From Serripes groenlandicus (Eukaryota > Mollusca > Bivalvia > Cardiida > Cardiidae), in the NCBI GenBank assembly GCA_031761405.1, contig JASEVX010000003.1, forward strand, positions 62,790,423-62,854,422: a DNA stretch of 64,000 bases, written 5' to 3'. Position 1 is the first letter of the stretch. Every line of letters begins with the position of its first letter. Below, in pieces: positions 11,506 through 21,146 of the stretch. The notes beneath the pieces are model-generated. The model was not told the DNA's origin, did not search any database, and saw nothing but the letters and a program-made list of their open reading frames with translations. The translations under genes and the position numbers were made by a program.

Positions 11506-12454
11506 TGTTTTTTCGTAAATGGGTGCAATTTCTTTAACGATACTGTTGTCTATTGCAGAGAATTCGGAGTTCGTATTCTGTATGGGGGGAGAAAACTGTG
11601 ATGTTTCTTTGAGAAAAAACCAACATTAACGTAATTAGTACAGGGTTAGGTGTCCAAATGGATGCTGCTTTACAGAAGTGTATATGACTATAAGCGTAAA
11701 GTGCAGCACCAGATCGGACTTCGGATGCAATGACTAATTCGGTTCTTTATTGTTTGAAAATATCCTTAGATTGTTTGTCGCAGATCGCTTTGTTTGAATG
11801 ATTCTTATACCGCTTTCAACCGTTTTTTAGTTATGTTACGGCGTTTCCTTGGTAGAATAATAATACTGCTGGTAAGTTTATCTTGATACCCGCGCAGCAT
11901 TCGTAATGCTATTCTAGAACATTCTGAGCGCCAAGGAGGTAAGCCACTTAAAGTATTTTAAAAAGTCTTTGGTACGATCGAACCTGGCATCGAACATGTG
12001 TCCCCCACTCTCGGGGCGTACGCTCTACACATTACAGCACCGTGGCGGTATCGCAGAGGCCCGCTCGCTTATTTATTCATATACCAGCCACTATAGTGCA
12101 GTATACGTCACTTGAAACGACGGATATTTATCCAGCTATAAAATTTGCCAACAAAATAAACCAACGTCACATTCATATGTGTGCAGTCAAATCTAGATCG
12201 GCCTTTTTCCTTACCCCGAGATACTTGACATGTCTAGTATCTGAGTCGTTAGTGCATCCAGTGCTTTGAAAGGGTACATATTATGTTCTGTCAGGCATGA
12301 CAGGTAAAAAAAAATAGCACAACACAAAATAGTTAACATCTTTATATTTACGGCCATGAAATTCGAACTGTTTTTACACTCCTGACCGAGGTGTGAATAA
12401 TTAAACTTAGGTCGGTTACGTGTGACAGATTGAAAAGAACAAACTGTGTATGTA

Positions 12455-12550
12455 TTTTATCTATTTTTCCGAGTACTCGGTTACTTGAATTACTAACCGA
12501 TTAATCGAATAGCATACGGTTAACCGATTAATCGCTGACACCCCTAGTTC
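12455..12550. mobile_element. Terminal fragment of a hAT-like element
   Basis: On the minus strand it reads ctaggggtgtcagcgattaa and continues with repeated gattaatcggtta motifs. The taggggtg start with GATTAATCG-rich subterminal repeats is typical of hAT-type miniature elements (family knowledge). Only one end was found. Confidence 0.5.
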
Positions 12551-12643
12551 TTAGTATCATATTCGGGAGGCATCATGGTCGTAAATAGTTTCACTTTGAA
12601 AGATACTGTGATGTCGTTATATTCAATTACAAAATAGTTATAT

Positions 12644-12848
12644 CGAGGGCTTGGCGTGAAACGGTTGTAACTAAAAACCTATTTTGAAAACCCTGGTTTA
12701 GGGGCAAGTTTGACCGCTTTGTAAACAATGCAAATTTAGATGGCATTGCTCAGAACGAGCAATGGAACCTAAATTTCCATTGTCTACCAAGAAAAATGAT
12801 TTAACGCTTATAAAGACTATGGCGAGGTGATTAACCTTGGTAAAAAAC
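12644..12848. mobile_element. CGAGGG miniature element, truncated at its right end
   Basis: It starts cgagggcttggcgtg and carries a degenerate form of the internal palindrome seen in the full copies at 17967-18213 and 24276-24521. It stops after the ttggtaaaaaa block, so the right terminus is lost. Confidence 0.75.
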
Positions 12849-13455
12849 TTCTTTGAAAGCATCTTGGCAAATTTTTGAAGAAGATCTCCATTAAATCAAT
12901 TATATTATAGCATAGAGGTAAAAACATTGTGACTTAAGGACAAATTCTTATAATTTGTTTCTGCATTTACCCCACTATTTTTAAAAGTCATCATCTGCAG
13001 ACGGACAGAAAGTGCTCCAATAATATCACCCTGAGCCTTGATCTAAAAAGACTACTTACAACCTGTCAAATAAACACTCATCTTCTTGTATATATATATA
13101 TGAGCCGTGTTCCAGGAAAAAACCCTCTTCGCATATTTATTACAAGTAATGAGGTATAGAAATCTGCCGGATTCAAATTCACAGAAATATACTAAAGACT
13201 GACCGTCACTAATCGACAAACAGTGCAGAGCTGGATTAAACTGCACAGATTTGCAGTTTGATCTAGATCTACATTGGTGGCAATTTCTCATTTAGTGACA
13301 ATTTTTTCGTCTTTAATCAATAATCATCTTTGACGTAATATATACATTCAGCCTAAGAATCGAAACTGCCGCGATCGTCTTCAGATGAGAATAGCATCAC
13401 CCTAGCGGTTCGTGACGGTTCCGTGATGTTTGAAGGCATTGCTACGATGTTCATG
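12849..13455. other. Mostly unrecognised sequence
   Basis: It contains a right-half remnant of the TTAA miniature family at about 12955-13015 and a single tgagccgtg-type terminus at about 13100-13140. The rest shows no gene or repeat signal. Confidence 0.4.
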
Positions 13456-13459
13456 GCAT

Positions 13460-14810
13460 TAATGATATCGGTACACAGTTACTATCGGTATACAGTTATA
13501 ATATCGGTACACAGCTATAATATCGGTATACAGTTATAGTATCGGTACACATTTATAGTATCGGTACACAGTTATAGAATCGGTACACGGTTATAGTATC
13601 GGTACACATTTATAGTATCGGTACACAGTTATATACTCGGTATACCGTTATAATATGGGTACACAGTTATAGCATCGGTACACAGCTATAATATCGGTAC
13701 ACAGTTATAGAATCGGTACACAGTCATATACTCGGTACACAGTTATAGAATCGGTATACAGCTATGGTATCGATATACAGTTATGATCAGTTAAAATATC
13801 AGTATACAGTTATACTATCCGTACACAGTTGTAGAAATCGGTATACAGTTATAATATCGATACACAGCTATAATATCGGTACACATGTATAGTATCGGTA
13901 CACAGTTATATACACAGTTATAATATCGGTACACAGCTGTAATATCGGTACACAGCTGTAATATCGGTACACAGTTATAATATCGGTACACAGCTGTAAT
14001 ATCGGTACACAGCTGTAATATCGGTACACAGTTAGTTATAGTATCGGTACACATTTATAGTATCAGTACACAGTCATATAATCGGTACACAGTTATATAA
14101 TCGGTATACAGTTATGATATCGGGTGACAGTTAAAATATCAGTATCGCTACACAGTTGTAGTGTCGATATAGAGTTTTAATATCGGTACACAGTAATGGC
14201 ATAATCATATAGGTATACTATCGGTACACAGTTATGGCATAAGCATATAGGTATAATATCGGTACACAGTAATGGCATAAGCATATAGGTATAATATCGG
14301 TACACAGTAATGGCATAAACATATAGGTATAATATCGGTACACAGTAATGGCATAAGCATATAGGTATAATATAGGTACACAGTAATGGCATAAGCATAT
14401 AGGTATAATATCGGTACACAGTAATGGCATAATCATATAGGTATAATATCGGTACACAGTAATGGCATAAGCATATAGGTATAATATCGGTACACAGTAA
14501 TGGCATAAGCATATAGGTATAATATCGGTACAAAGTTGTAGTATCGGTATAGTTATAATATCGGTACACAGTTATAAAATTGGTATTCAGTTAAAGAATC
14601 GGTATACAATTATAATATCGGTATACAATTATAGAATCGGTATACAGTTATATAATCGGTATACAGTTATAATATCGGCACACAGTTATATAATCGGTAT
14701 ATAGTTATAATATCGGCACACAGTTATATAATCGATATACAGTTAATATATATGTATACAGTTATTATATCGGTATACAGTTATAATATCGGGGTGCAGT
14801 TGTATTTTAA
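13460..14810. repeat. 19-20-bp minisatellite array (tatcggtacacagttata)
   Basis: About 1.35 kb of imperfect tandem copies of a unit close to tatcggtacacagttata. A regular 38-bp higher-order segment is embedded at 14194-14535. Open frames across it on the minus strand are by-products of the repeat. Confidence 0.93.
14194..14535. repeat. 38-bp higher-order array, nine units
   Basis: Unit starts fall at 14194, 14232, 14270, 14308, 14346, 14384, 14422, 14460 and 14498, exactly 38 bp apart with no indels. Each unit joins the 19-bp motif to a novel taatggcataagcatatagg segment. Confidence 0.95.
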
Positions 14811-15031
14811 CTGCCGTGTTATTGCATGTTAATAGTTACAAGCAGTATAGATCAAGACGAGACTGAACATGTCGTAAGCAGCAGGAAATTGTTCTATGAC
14901 TATCTTTCCGAAAAAATAATAAGTTTACAATCATTATCGATCCAGATCAACCTGCATGTCCACACATTTTGATCTGAATCTGCATTTTTCGCCAGTTATT
15001 CCTCAAAGAAGTTCTCACAAACAATATACAA

Positions 15032-15261
15032 TTAACCCTCTTTCCCACAAACAACACATCTGCAGCAGACGCCTTCCAAAACATCCAGTGAAAAACATGG
15101 TAAGCCTCTAAAAATGAAAGTTTAATCATTGAATACGGTTGAATAAATTATTGCAAAGGAAGAAAATGCTCATAATTAGCAGTTTCCCCTTTTGCCACAA
15201 GATATGCAAACGTAGTCTGCTGCAGAGGCGTCGGAAAGCGTCTATATATGGGAACGGGTAA
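15032..15261. mobile_element. TTAA miniature element, near-complete
   Basis: TTAA at 15032 precedes a ccctctttcccaca terminus. The right end reads tatatgggaacggg with an eroded target site. Subterminal gcagcagacg and gtctgctgcagagg are present. Confidence 0.7.
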
Positions 15262-15984
15262 GAATGAACGTCCAGACAGATATAATGCTGCATTTGTCAC
15301 AAATAGTGTTTGTTTTCTTGGCTGACATCTATGCATATTTATCCTAGACATAACTCATCTCGCTGGCCATTATTCAAGATCTGAAATAAACATATCCATT
15401 TAAATTCGATTAACATTTGCATTTCAATGCCCATGTTTCGTTTTACAATTCAGCATTTCTTTCATCTTTATCACTGCAGTTTGTTTGCTTCTAAGATTGA
15501 AGTTTAATTATCCATTTTACAAAATTGAAAAAAAGAAATTAAGGTGCAAAGGCGCACAATGGGGTCGTTTGAAATGAAAATGGGAAAAAAAAAAGGAAAT
15601 GAAACACGGGATATTGCGTAAATTATACAAATGACTGAAACCAACTCTTTTGACATGACGTCTTGACAACGTGTTGTACTTACAACATCGGATGCCTTTG
15701 CAGAGATAAAGAGACGTCGTGATTTTGAAAACATTGTCGAAAAAGACAAATTGATCAAAATGAGCGTTTTCTCATATATACAGAATGTGTTCAACTCTGT
15801 ATCAAAAGTGTCTTTTTTTAAATTTATTTTCTACACCCTTTTACGGGGAGATGTGATAATCAAATAACTCTCCCATGTCGGTTAATTGCCCAGTTTATGG
15901 GTGGTATTTGAGGACGATGCACCTTGTGAAAGGCGTAGTAAAATAAGAACTATGAGGACAGTCGTAAAATAGCCAAACAGCGTA
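15262..15984. other. No recognisable feature
   Basis: AT-rich sequence with short open frames only. No convincing homology, RNA gene or repeat was seen. Confidence 0.4.
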
Positions 15985-16530
15985 ACCCTTGTCCCTCATA
16001 CAACATATTTTCAGCAAACGATTTTGAAAACATCGAGGCAAAGATAAAGTTATTCTCTATCAATGAAAGAAGCGTTATTGAATAAAGAACAATACAAGAA
16101 AGGTACTACTATGGTTCCGCAACAAATATGTAGACAATGAAGAAAATAGAGTATTGACTCTTTCCGACATATAACAAATCTACAGCAGACGACTTTGAAA
16201 ACATATAGGCAAGCACATTGAAAAAGCTTTTGAATGAAAGTATTGTAGTTATTGAAGAGAGTTAAAAACATTGTGACAGAAGAAGACATTGTTTTCAGAA
16301 GTCGTCTTTCGAAAACACCTGAAAGTCCGTCTACATGTGAGAAGGTGTTCAATGCTGATTGTGTTGTAACATCGCGTTGAATACCAAGTGGATGTATTTT
16401 ACGGGTCCCTAGCCACATGTTAAAAGATTTTCTTCTGATACTTTATGCGTTTAATCCATTCCCACACACAGCAAATCTGCAGCAGACGACTTTGAAAATA
16501 TCTAGGCAAAGTTGTGAAATATCTCTATAA
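15985..16530. mobile_element. Three degenerate TTAA miniature-element copies
   Basis: Left-half signatures (gcagcagacgactttgaaaa or variants) appear at about 15985-16050, 16158-16215 and 16455-16510. A right-half signature (agaagtcgtct) appears at about 16290-16350. All termini are eroded. Confidence 0.6.
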
Positions 16531-16759
16531 TAATTGTAACTTTTTCATATTAGTCTTCAGTGATGCATAACACTTACATTATAGTAGTTGATAAAACAGT
16601 TATCAACTGAGGGGCATATTGGAACACTAGGGGTGGGGTAGAGTGAAAATGTATCATAACTTGCATTTTTTGTCAACGAAGTGAATGTCCTTCATTGAAA
16701 ATTCTGCTGCGAAAAGAAGCTGCTGAGACTGTGTCAGATATACAGCAGTCTAGAAACTG

Positions 16760-17040
16760 TGTCTCAGTTTCTGGCTCCATACGGCAGAGTATGAGGTATT
16801 TTCTGTCTTAGTCCAGACAACCACCATCTTGTCACAGCAGGTTTTGGGTCATGAATCAGGGCAACATCAGCAACTTTAATCTCATCAAAATATCAAGTAT
16901 TTCAGCACCAAGCCTATACAGCTCCAGTTAGATTTTATTCTGTTCATTTGCGGAAAAAGCTCTCTCACATGACGCATTAACACACGGAACCAATCCCAAA
17001 TAATACAGGTTCATGGTGTTCTGGTGAAGATTGCATCGAT
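16760..17040 (-). pseudogene. hAT-superfamily transposase C-terminal remnant
   Basis: Minus-strand translation gives VNASCERAFSANEQNKI, then after a stop and a +1 shift KVADVALIHDPKPAVTRWWL. The NASCERAFS box followed by an LMRL/DPKP...WW segment is the conserved dimerisation end of hAT transposases and related domesticated proteins (family knowledge). A stop codon and a frameshift separate the two parts. The N-terminal catalytic portion is not found upstream, so this is a dead 3' fragment. Confidence 0.75.
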
Positions 17041-17151
17041 AAATGAGATTTAATCTAATGTTCAAAAGTTAAATATGAAAAAATATATATATATTCCAGC
17101 ACTGTACAATGTGGTATAATTCCAGTATTAAAAGTGCAACGGTAAATACAC

Positions 17152-17380
17152 TTAACCCTTTCTCTCATACGACAATTCCGCAGCAGACGAATTTGACTGT
17201 TTTGTCAAAAAATAAAAAATCTCCATAATTGAAGGGATAACTTATGACTAAAAGTGGAAAACATTTTGGCAAAAGGAGAAATTGATCGTTTTGAGCACCT
17301 TTTTCTTATGTCACTATGTTTTCAAAAAAACCGTCTGCTGCAGAGGCGTCAAAAAGCGTCTATATGAGGGAAAGGGTTAA
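17152..17380. mobile_element. Complete TTAA miniature element
   Basis: TTAA at 17152-17155 and 17377-17380 bracket ccctttctctcata and tatgagggaaaggg. Subterminal inverted gcagcagacg and cgtctgctgc are intact. The length is 229 bp and there is no coding capacity. Similar aacggtaa(a/g)tacactta text lies before the left end and just after the right end. Confidence 0.88.
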
Positions 17381-17486
17381 ACGTTCAACGGTAAGTACAC
17401 TTAACATATCGTATAGGCGGTGTAACTGTTCGTATGAATCTTCGGTGCATAAATACAGGTGCAGTAAATTTGGTTGCATTGTGTTT

Positions 17487-17703
17487 ACGCCGCTTTTAAC
17501 AATTTATCAGTTATTTCACGGCGTTTCCTGGGTAGGTTACCAGTACTACTGGTCCATTTATCCTAACACCAGCGAGTCAGTCGTAATTGATAATATCACT
17601 ACTCAGAGAGCATAAGAGGGAAAGCCATGTATCGAACCCGCGACCTCCCGCACCCGATTTGTACCCGAGGCGGACACTCTACCTGTACACTGGCGAGGCG
17701 GTT
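17487..17703 (-). mobile_element. tRNA-derived SINE, minus strand
   Basis: On the minus strand the head (about 17703-17630) carries gcgggttcgatac as box B. It is followed by the gagtcagtcg/actactggtcc block and a tail ending aaaagcggcgtaaac. Confidence 0.75.
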
Positions 17704-17814
17704 AAATGTGCAATAAGACCAACTGTCGCTTGACACGTCAGACGAAAAAGGAGTACCGATAGATAAGGGGCGTTTTTCATGTTCTAAAATCCTTATTTGA
17801 CATTCAAACCCTAT

Positions 17815-17871
17815 GTTGTGGGTACTCAAAAGAATCGTATCAGTGAGACGATGCTTTTGAGTACCCACAAC
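17815..17871. repeat. Hairpin with perfect 18-bp arms
   Basis: gttgtgggtactcaaaag at 17815-17832 is exactly complementary to 17854-17871, with a 21-nt loop. It belongs to no recognised family. Confidence 0.8.
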
Positions 17872-17966
17872 CTAGGATTTATTTAAGTAATAAGAGGAAT
17901 ATTGTGGAGAAAAGACTATTTCACTCCCTCTTATCTAGTCCTCTGAAAGAAGTATATATTACATAT

Positions 17967-18213
17967 CGAGGGCTTGGCGTGAAACGGTTGTAACTAAAAA
18001 CCTATTTTGAAAACCCTGGTTTAGGGGCTATTTTGACCCCTTTGTAAACAATGGAAATTTAGGTGCCATTGCTCAGAACGAGCAATGGCACCTAAATTTC
18101 CATTGTTTACCAAGAAAAATGATTTAACGCTTATAAGGACTTTATGGCCAGGTGATTAAAATTGGTAAAAAAAATACCGATTTTAGTTACAACTGTTTCA
18201 CACCAAGCCCTCG
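17967..18213. mobile_element. Complete CGAGGG miniature element, 247 bp
   Basis: The ends cgagggcttggcgtg and its near-complement are terminal inverted repeats of about 33 bp. The flanks are atat at 17963-17966 and 18214-18217, a 4-bp target duplication. Inside, 18044-18074 and 18080-18110 form a perfect 31-bp palindrome with a 5-nt loop. It has no coding capacity. Confidence 0.88.
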
Positions 18214-18980
18214 ATATACTCGTACGTATTATCTTTCGCATGATTTGGGTGCATGGTTGGTAACCGACTGACTGTTAGACAGGGACCAGTTTAATGTGAA
18301 CATAAAAGCGAGTGAGAGGCCATCTGTAAGTGTTTCATTTCGTTATATTTTCATAGACAAAGTTTGAAACCTAAACTATTATCGTTGTGTTTATGACTAA
18401 CATTACTACCGTTATTATTCTTAATAATAATAATTATAATATTTATTTGTTTATTTATTCCTTTTAATTCCTCCTATTGGAGATCAATAAATAAACATAC
18501 AAAGTTTTACTATATTAACAATAAACAATATGAAAGAACAGGATAGTGCTGGGGCTATATTTACACATGTTATTATGTATAAAAATAGGCCATTATTAAG
18601 CAAATGTTATCATTTCTGAACACAGAACTTATATAAGAAGTACTATCTATTATCCCTTCTTTTTTCTTCTTCTTGTCATCATTGTTATTGTTAACGGTGT
18701 TATTAACATTATTTCAATCATTACTTTTAGCTTTTTTTAACATTATTATTTAGTGATTACTATTATCATTTATATTTTTATTTCATTAGTATCATTTGTT
18801 ATCATTATCATAATTATTATTATTATTATAATTTGTTATTATTATTATTAGTAGTAGTAGTAGTAGTAGTAGTAGAAGTATTTAATATTATCATTATTAT
18901 TATTATTATCATTATTATAATTATTATTATTATTATTATAATTACTATTATTATAATTACTATTATTATTATGTATCGAG
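18214..18980. repeat. AT-rich interval with ATT/TTA trinucleotide microsatellite
   Basis: Bases 18410-18975 are dominated by degenerate att/tta/atc triplets with a short agt run near 18850-18875. The 200 bases before it show nothing recognisable. Confidence 0.85.
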
Positions 18981-19179
18981 ATCAATGATACGGTAACTCA
19001 TGTAACGTCGTATAACTGAGGAACTGTTGAGACCGATTCGAAAGCACCTTTAAAACACACATTAAATCAATATGCGCCGTCCCGCGAGAAAACCAACATA
19101 ATGGCCTATGTGTAATATATCGACCGAGACTGGCATCCTGACATGTGTCAGGTGAAAATGACACACTCTGGCTCCGAGT

Positions 19180-20530
19180 CACGGTAGCCGGATTCAACCC
19201 GGATTTATGGCAGCCGTCTGCAAAAGCCAGCCGGAATTGGGCCGACAGAGTGGCTCCCAACCTCGTTTTGGCGTGCCTATTGTTAAAGCGCCTCAAACTT
19301 AATTCGTGTTGCATGAGGCCCTGTTTCGCAAAGTTGCGTCAGCCGGCTTCTATGCCCAGCCGGAGTTGGGATATCAGGACAAAGTCCCGACCTTGTACCC
19401 GTCCTGTTTGAATTAAATAATTTAACTGACATCCGTTTAGCCAGATTTAGTGGTTCCCATTATCAATTTTACTTGCCTCTTATTCGAGATATATGGGTTG
19501 AGCGGCCCATTGATGCATGCCACGTGAAAGCGACCCTAACTGACTAAGACACGACTTTGCACCCGTCCTGTTCGAATAAGAGATTTTAAATGCAAAACCC
19601 AGCCGGAGTTCGGCCGACTTTGGCTCTGAGTCACACTTAGAACAAGATCAAGTCAAGATGTAAATTTGCAGATAATTTCCAGATGGTTCAAGCTTGTTCA
19701 TATAGACAGTCCAGGCTCGCCAGAATCAATACAGCCGGAGTTGTCGGAACTCCGGCTATTCCAGCGGATTGATAATCATTATGATTTTAGGATTTGCACC
19801 AGACGTGTTTGAGTTAAGAGTTTAGCTGACATCCTGACGTGTTTTGCGCCGACGGTCGGAGCTGAGATTTTCCAAACAAAGTCCCGCCTTTGCACCTGTT
19901 CGAGTTCGAGAGTTAAGCATGCTGCAACCGATATTCCGATCTGGCTTCGAGTGACACATCAAGCCAAGAATAACATTTCAATACAATATGTTCGCACATA
20001 ATTCAAGCTTGTCCGTAGAGCCAGTTCAGGCAAGCCATAATTGCCGCAACGATGACTTTTACGGCTGATAAATACAGCTTGGGTTGGCTTAGCTCCGGCT
20101 GTTCAGACTGGTTGATACTTGTTCGATTTCCCGAATTTGTACCCTGTTTGAGTTGTGTGTAGCGCCGACGTAATTGCTCCAACCAGGTTCGATTCTGCAT
20201 TCGTGTAAAGCCTACGAGATTTTAGCATCAAAATCCAGCCAATATTAAAATGTACAGACAATGTATTTCCACAAAATGCATGTCGTTTAAGCTTTAGGAT
20301 GACCAGAATAGCAGGAATGATGTTTTTCGGCTGGTTAGTACAGTCGTAGTAATGTAATAGAAAATACAGCTGTTCCGGCCGGATGATACAGCCGGAGTAG
20401 ACGGAACTCAGTTTGTTCCGGCTGGTTGATAGAGCCGGAGTAGCCGGAGTTCCGGCTATTCCGGCTAGGTAATTCAGCCGGAGTAGCCGGAGATCCTGCT
20501 GTGGTTACTTCGGCTACCTTCACGCACATT
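19180..20530. repeat. GC-richer field of diverged repeats (agccggagt motif)
   Basis: Blocks recur at roughly 300-bp steps. A ttcaagcttgt-type block followed by a shared pattern occurs near 19688, 20002 and 20287. A gacaaagtcccgacc-type block occurs near 19378, 19540 and 19876. Ccggagt and inverted actccgg motifs are dense at 19725-19760 and 20380-20490. Part of a GAGCCGT-type terminus lies just before it (about 19070-19110). No gene is supported. Confidence 0.5.
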
Positions 20531-20534
20531 AACA

Positions 20535-21075
20535 AAAATGAAGAAAAAACACTTTCAGTCTACTTGGAGGACACAGTAATTGATACATACGACAAATACG
20601 ATTTGACAACAAATTGCTTGCAATTTGGAGCTATATATAGTCACATCATTACAAATTCCGATGTATAAAACGGTCCTTGAAAGAAAATATTTCAGATTTG
20701 TTCAAAAGAGTAAACATTTCTCGATGATACCAAACAAGCTCGGCAAAATATTTCTTTCGGGCATGTTTATTTATACGCCTGGGTTTATGCTACTTTTATG
20801 ATACATAAGTTATAGAAAGTATGTTTCAATTGATTCAGAATAACTACATGAAGATATCGCAATATCGCAGATACCCTACCATAACAGATAGTGTATACAT
20901 GTATGTTGTAATACAAACTTTTTTGAAGATGTACTCCATCTCCTTTTGTCATGCCCTTCAACGATATAAGAGAGAAATACATAAAACACCTCAAGTTTTA
21001 TTTTTTATAAACATCCATCTATGTAAACGTGCAGTAAACTGCTCTATTCAGGAATCAGAAATCAAAGCAATTGTT
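20535..21075. repeat. SLC26 5' flank, duplicated in inverse orientation at 45060-45750
   Basis: The sequence just upstream of the SLC26 coding exon aligns with the reverse complement of 45060-45750 almost end to end. The match includes the stretch around 20820-20900 and the aactgctatctatttgctgt block before the CT tract. Because a splice acceptor follows at 21139, it is probably intron or promoter sequence of the gene. The distal copy has a 122-bp SINE insertion. Confidence 0.8.
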
Positions 21076-21107
21076 AAAGAAACTGCTATCTATTTGCTGT
21101 AGAACTG

Positions 21108-21140
21108 TAAACTGTCTCTCGCTCTCTCTTTCATTTCAGA
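21108..21140 (+). promoter_or_regulatory. Splice acceptor upstream of the SLC26 start codon
   Basis: A long CT-rich tract is followed by tttcatttcag at 21130-21140, a strong acceptor consensus 6 bases before the ATG. It implies a non-coding 5' exon further upstream, which was not identified. Confidence 0.7.
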
Positions 21141-21146
21141 CTAAAG

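Larger units (their letters stand above)
10440..12310. repeat. Left arm of a 1.9-kb inverted duplication (partner 49240-51670)
   Basis: The reverse complement of 10445-12310 aligns with 51670 down to 49240 over unique-looking sequence as well as SINEs: 10445-10800 with 51660-51340, 11060-11960 with about 51120-50515, and 12055-12310 with about 49505-49245. The right arm carries extra insertions. No gene is seen in the arm. Confidence 0.75.

Noticed and set aside
14194..14535. CRISPR-like repeat array
   Set aside because: Units are contiguous with no unique spacers, and the window is animal nuclear DNA.
13815..14569. Open frames of 79-130 codons on the minus strand
   Set aside because: They arise from the 19-bp and 38-bp tandem repeats. 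The products are low-complexity repeats of the same few residues with no gene features.
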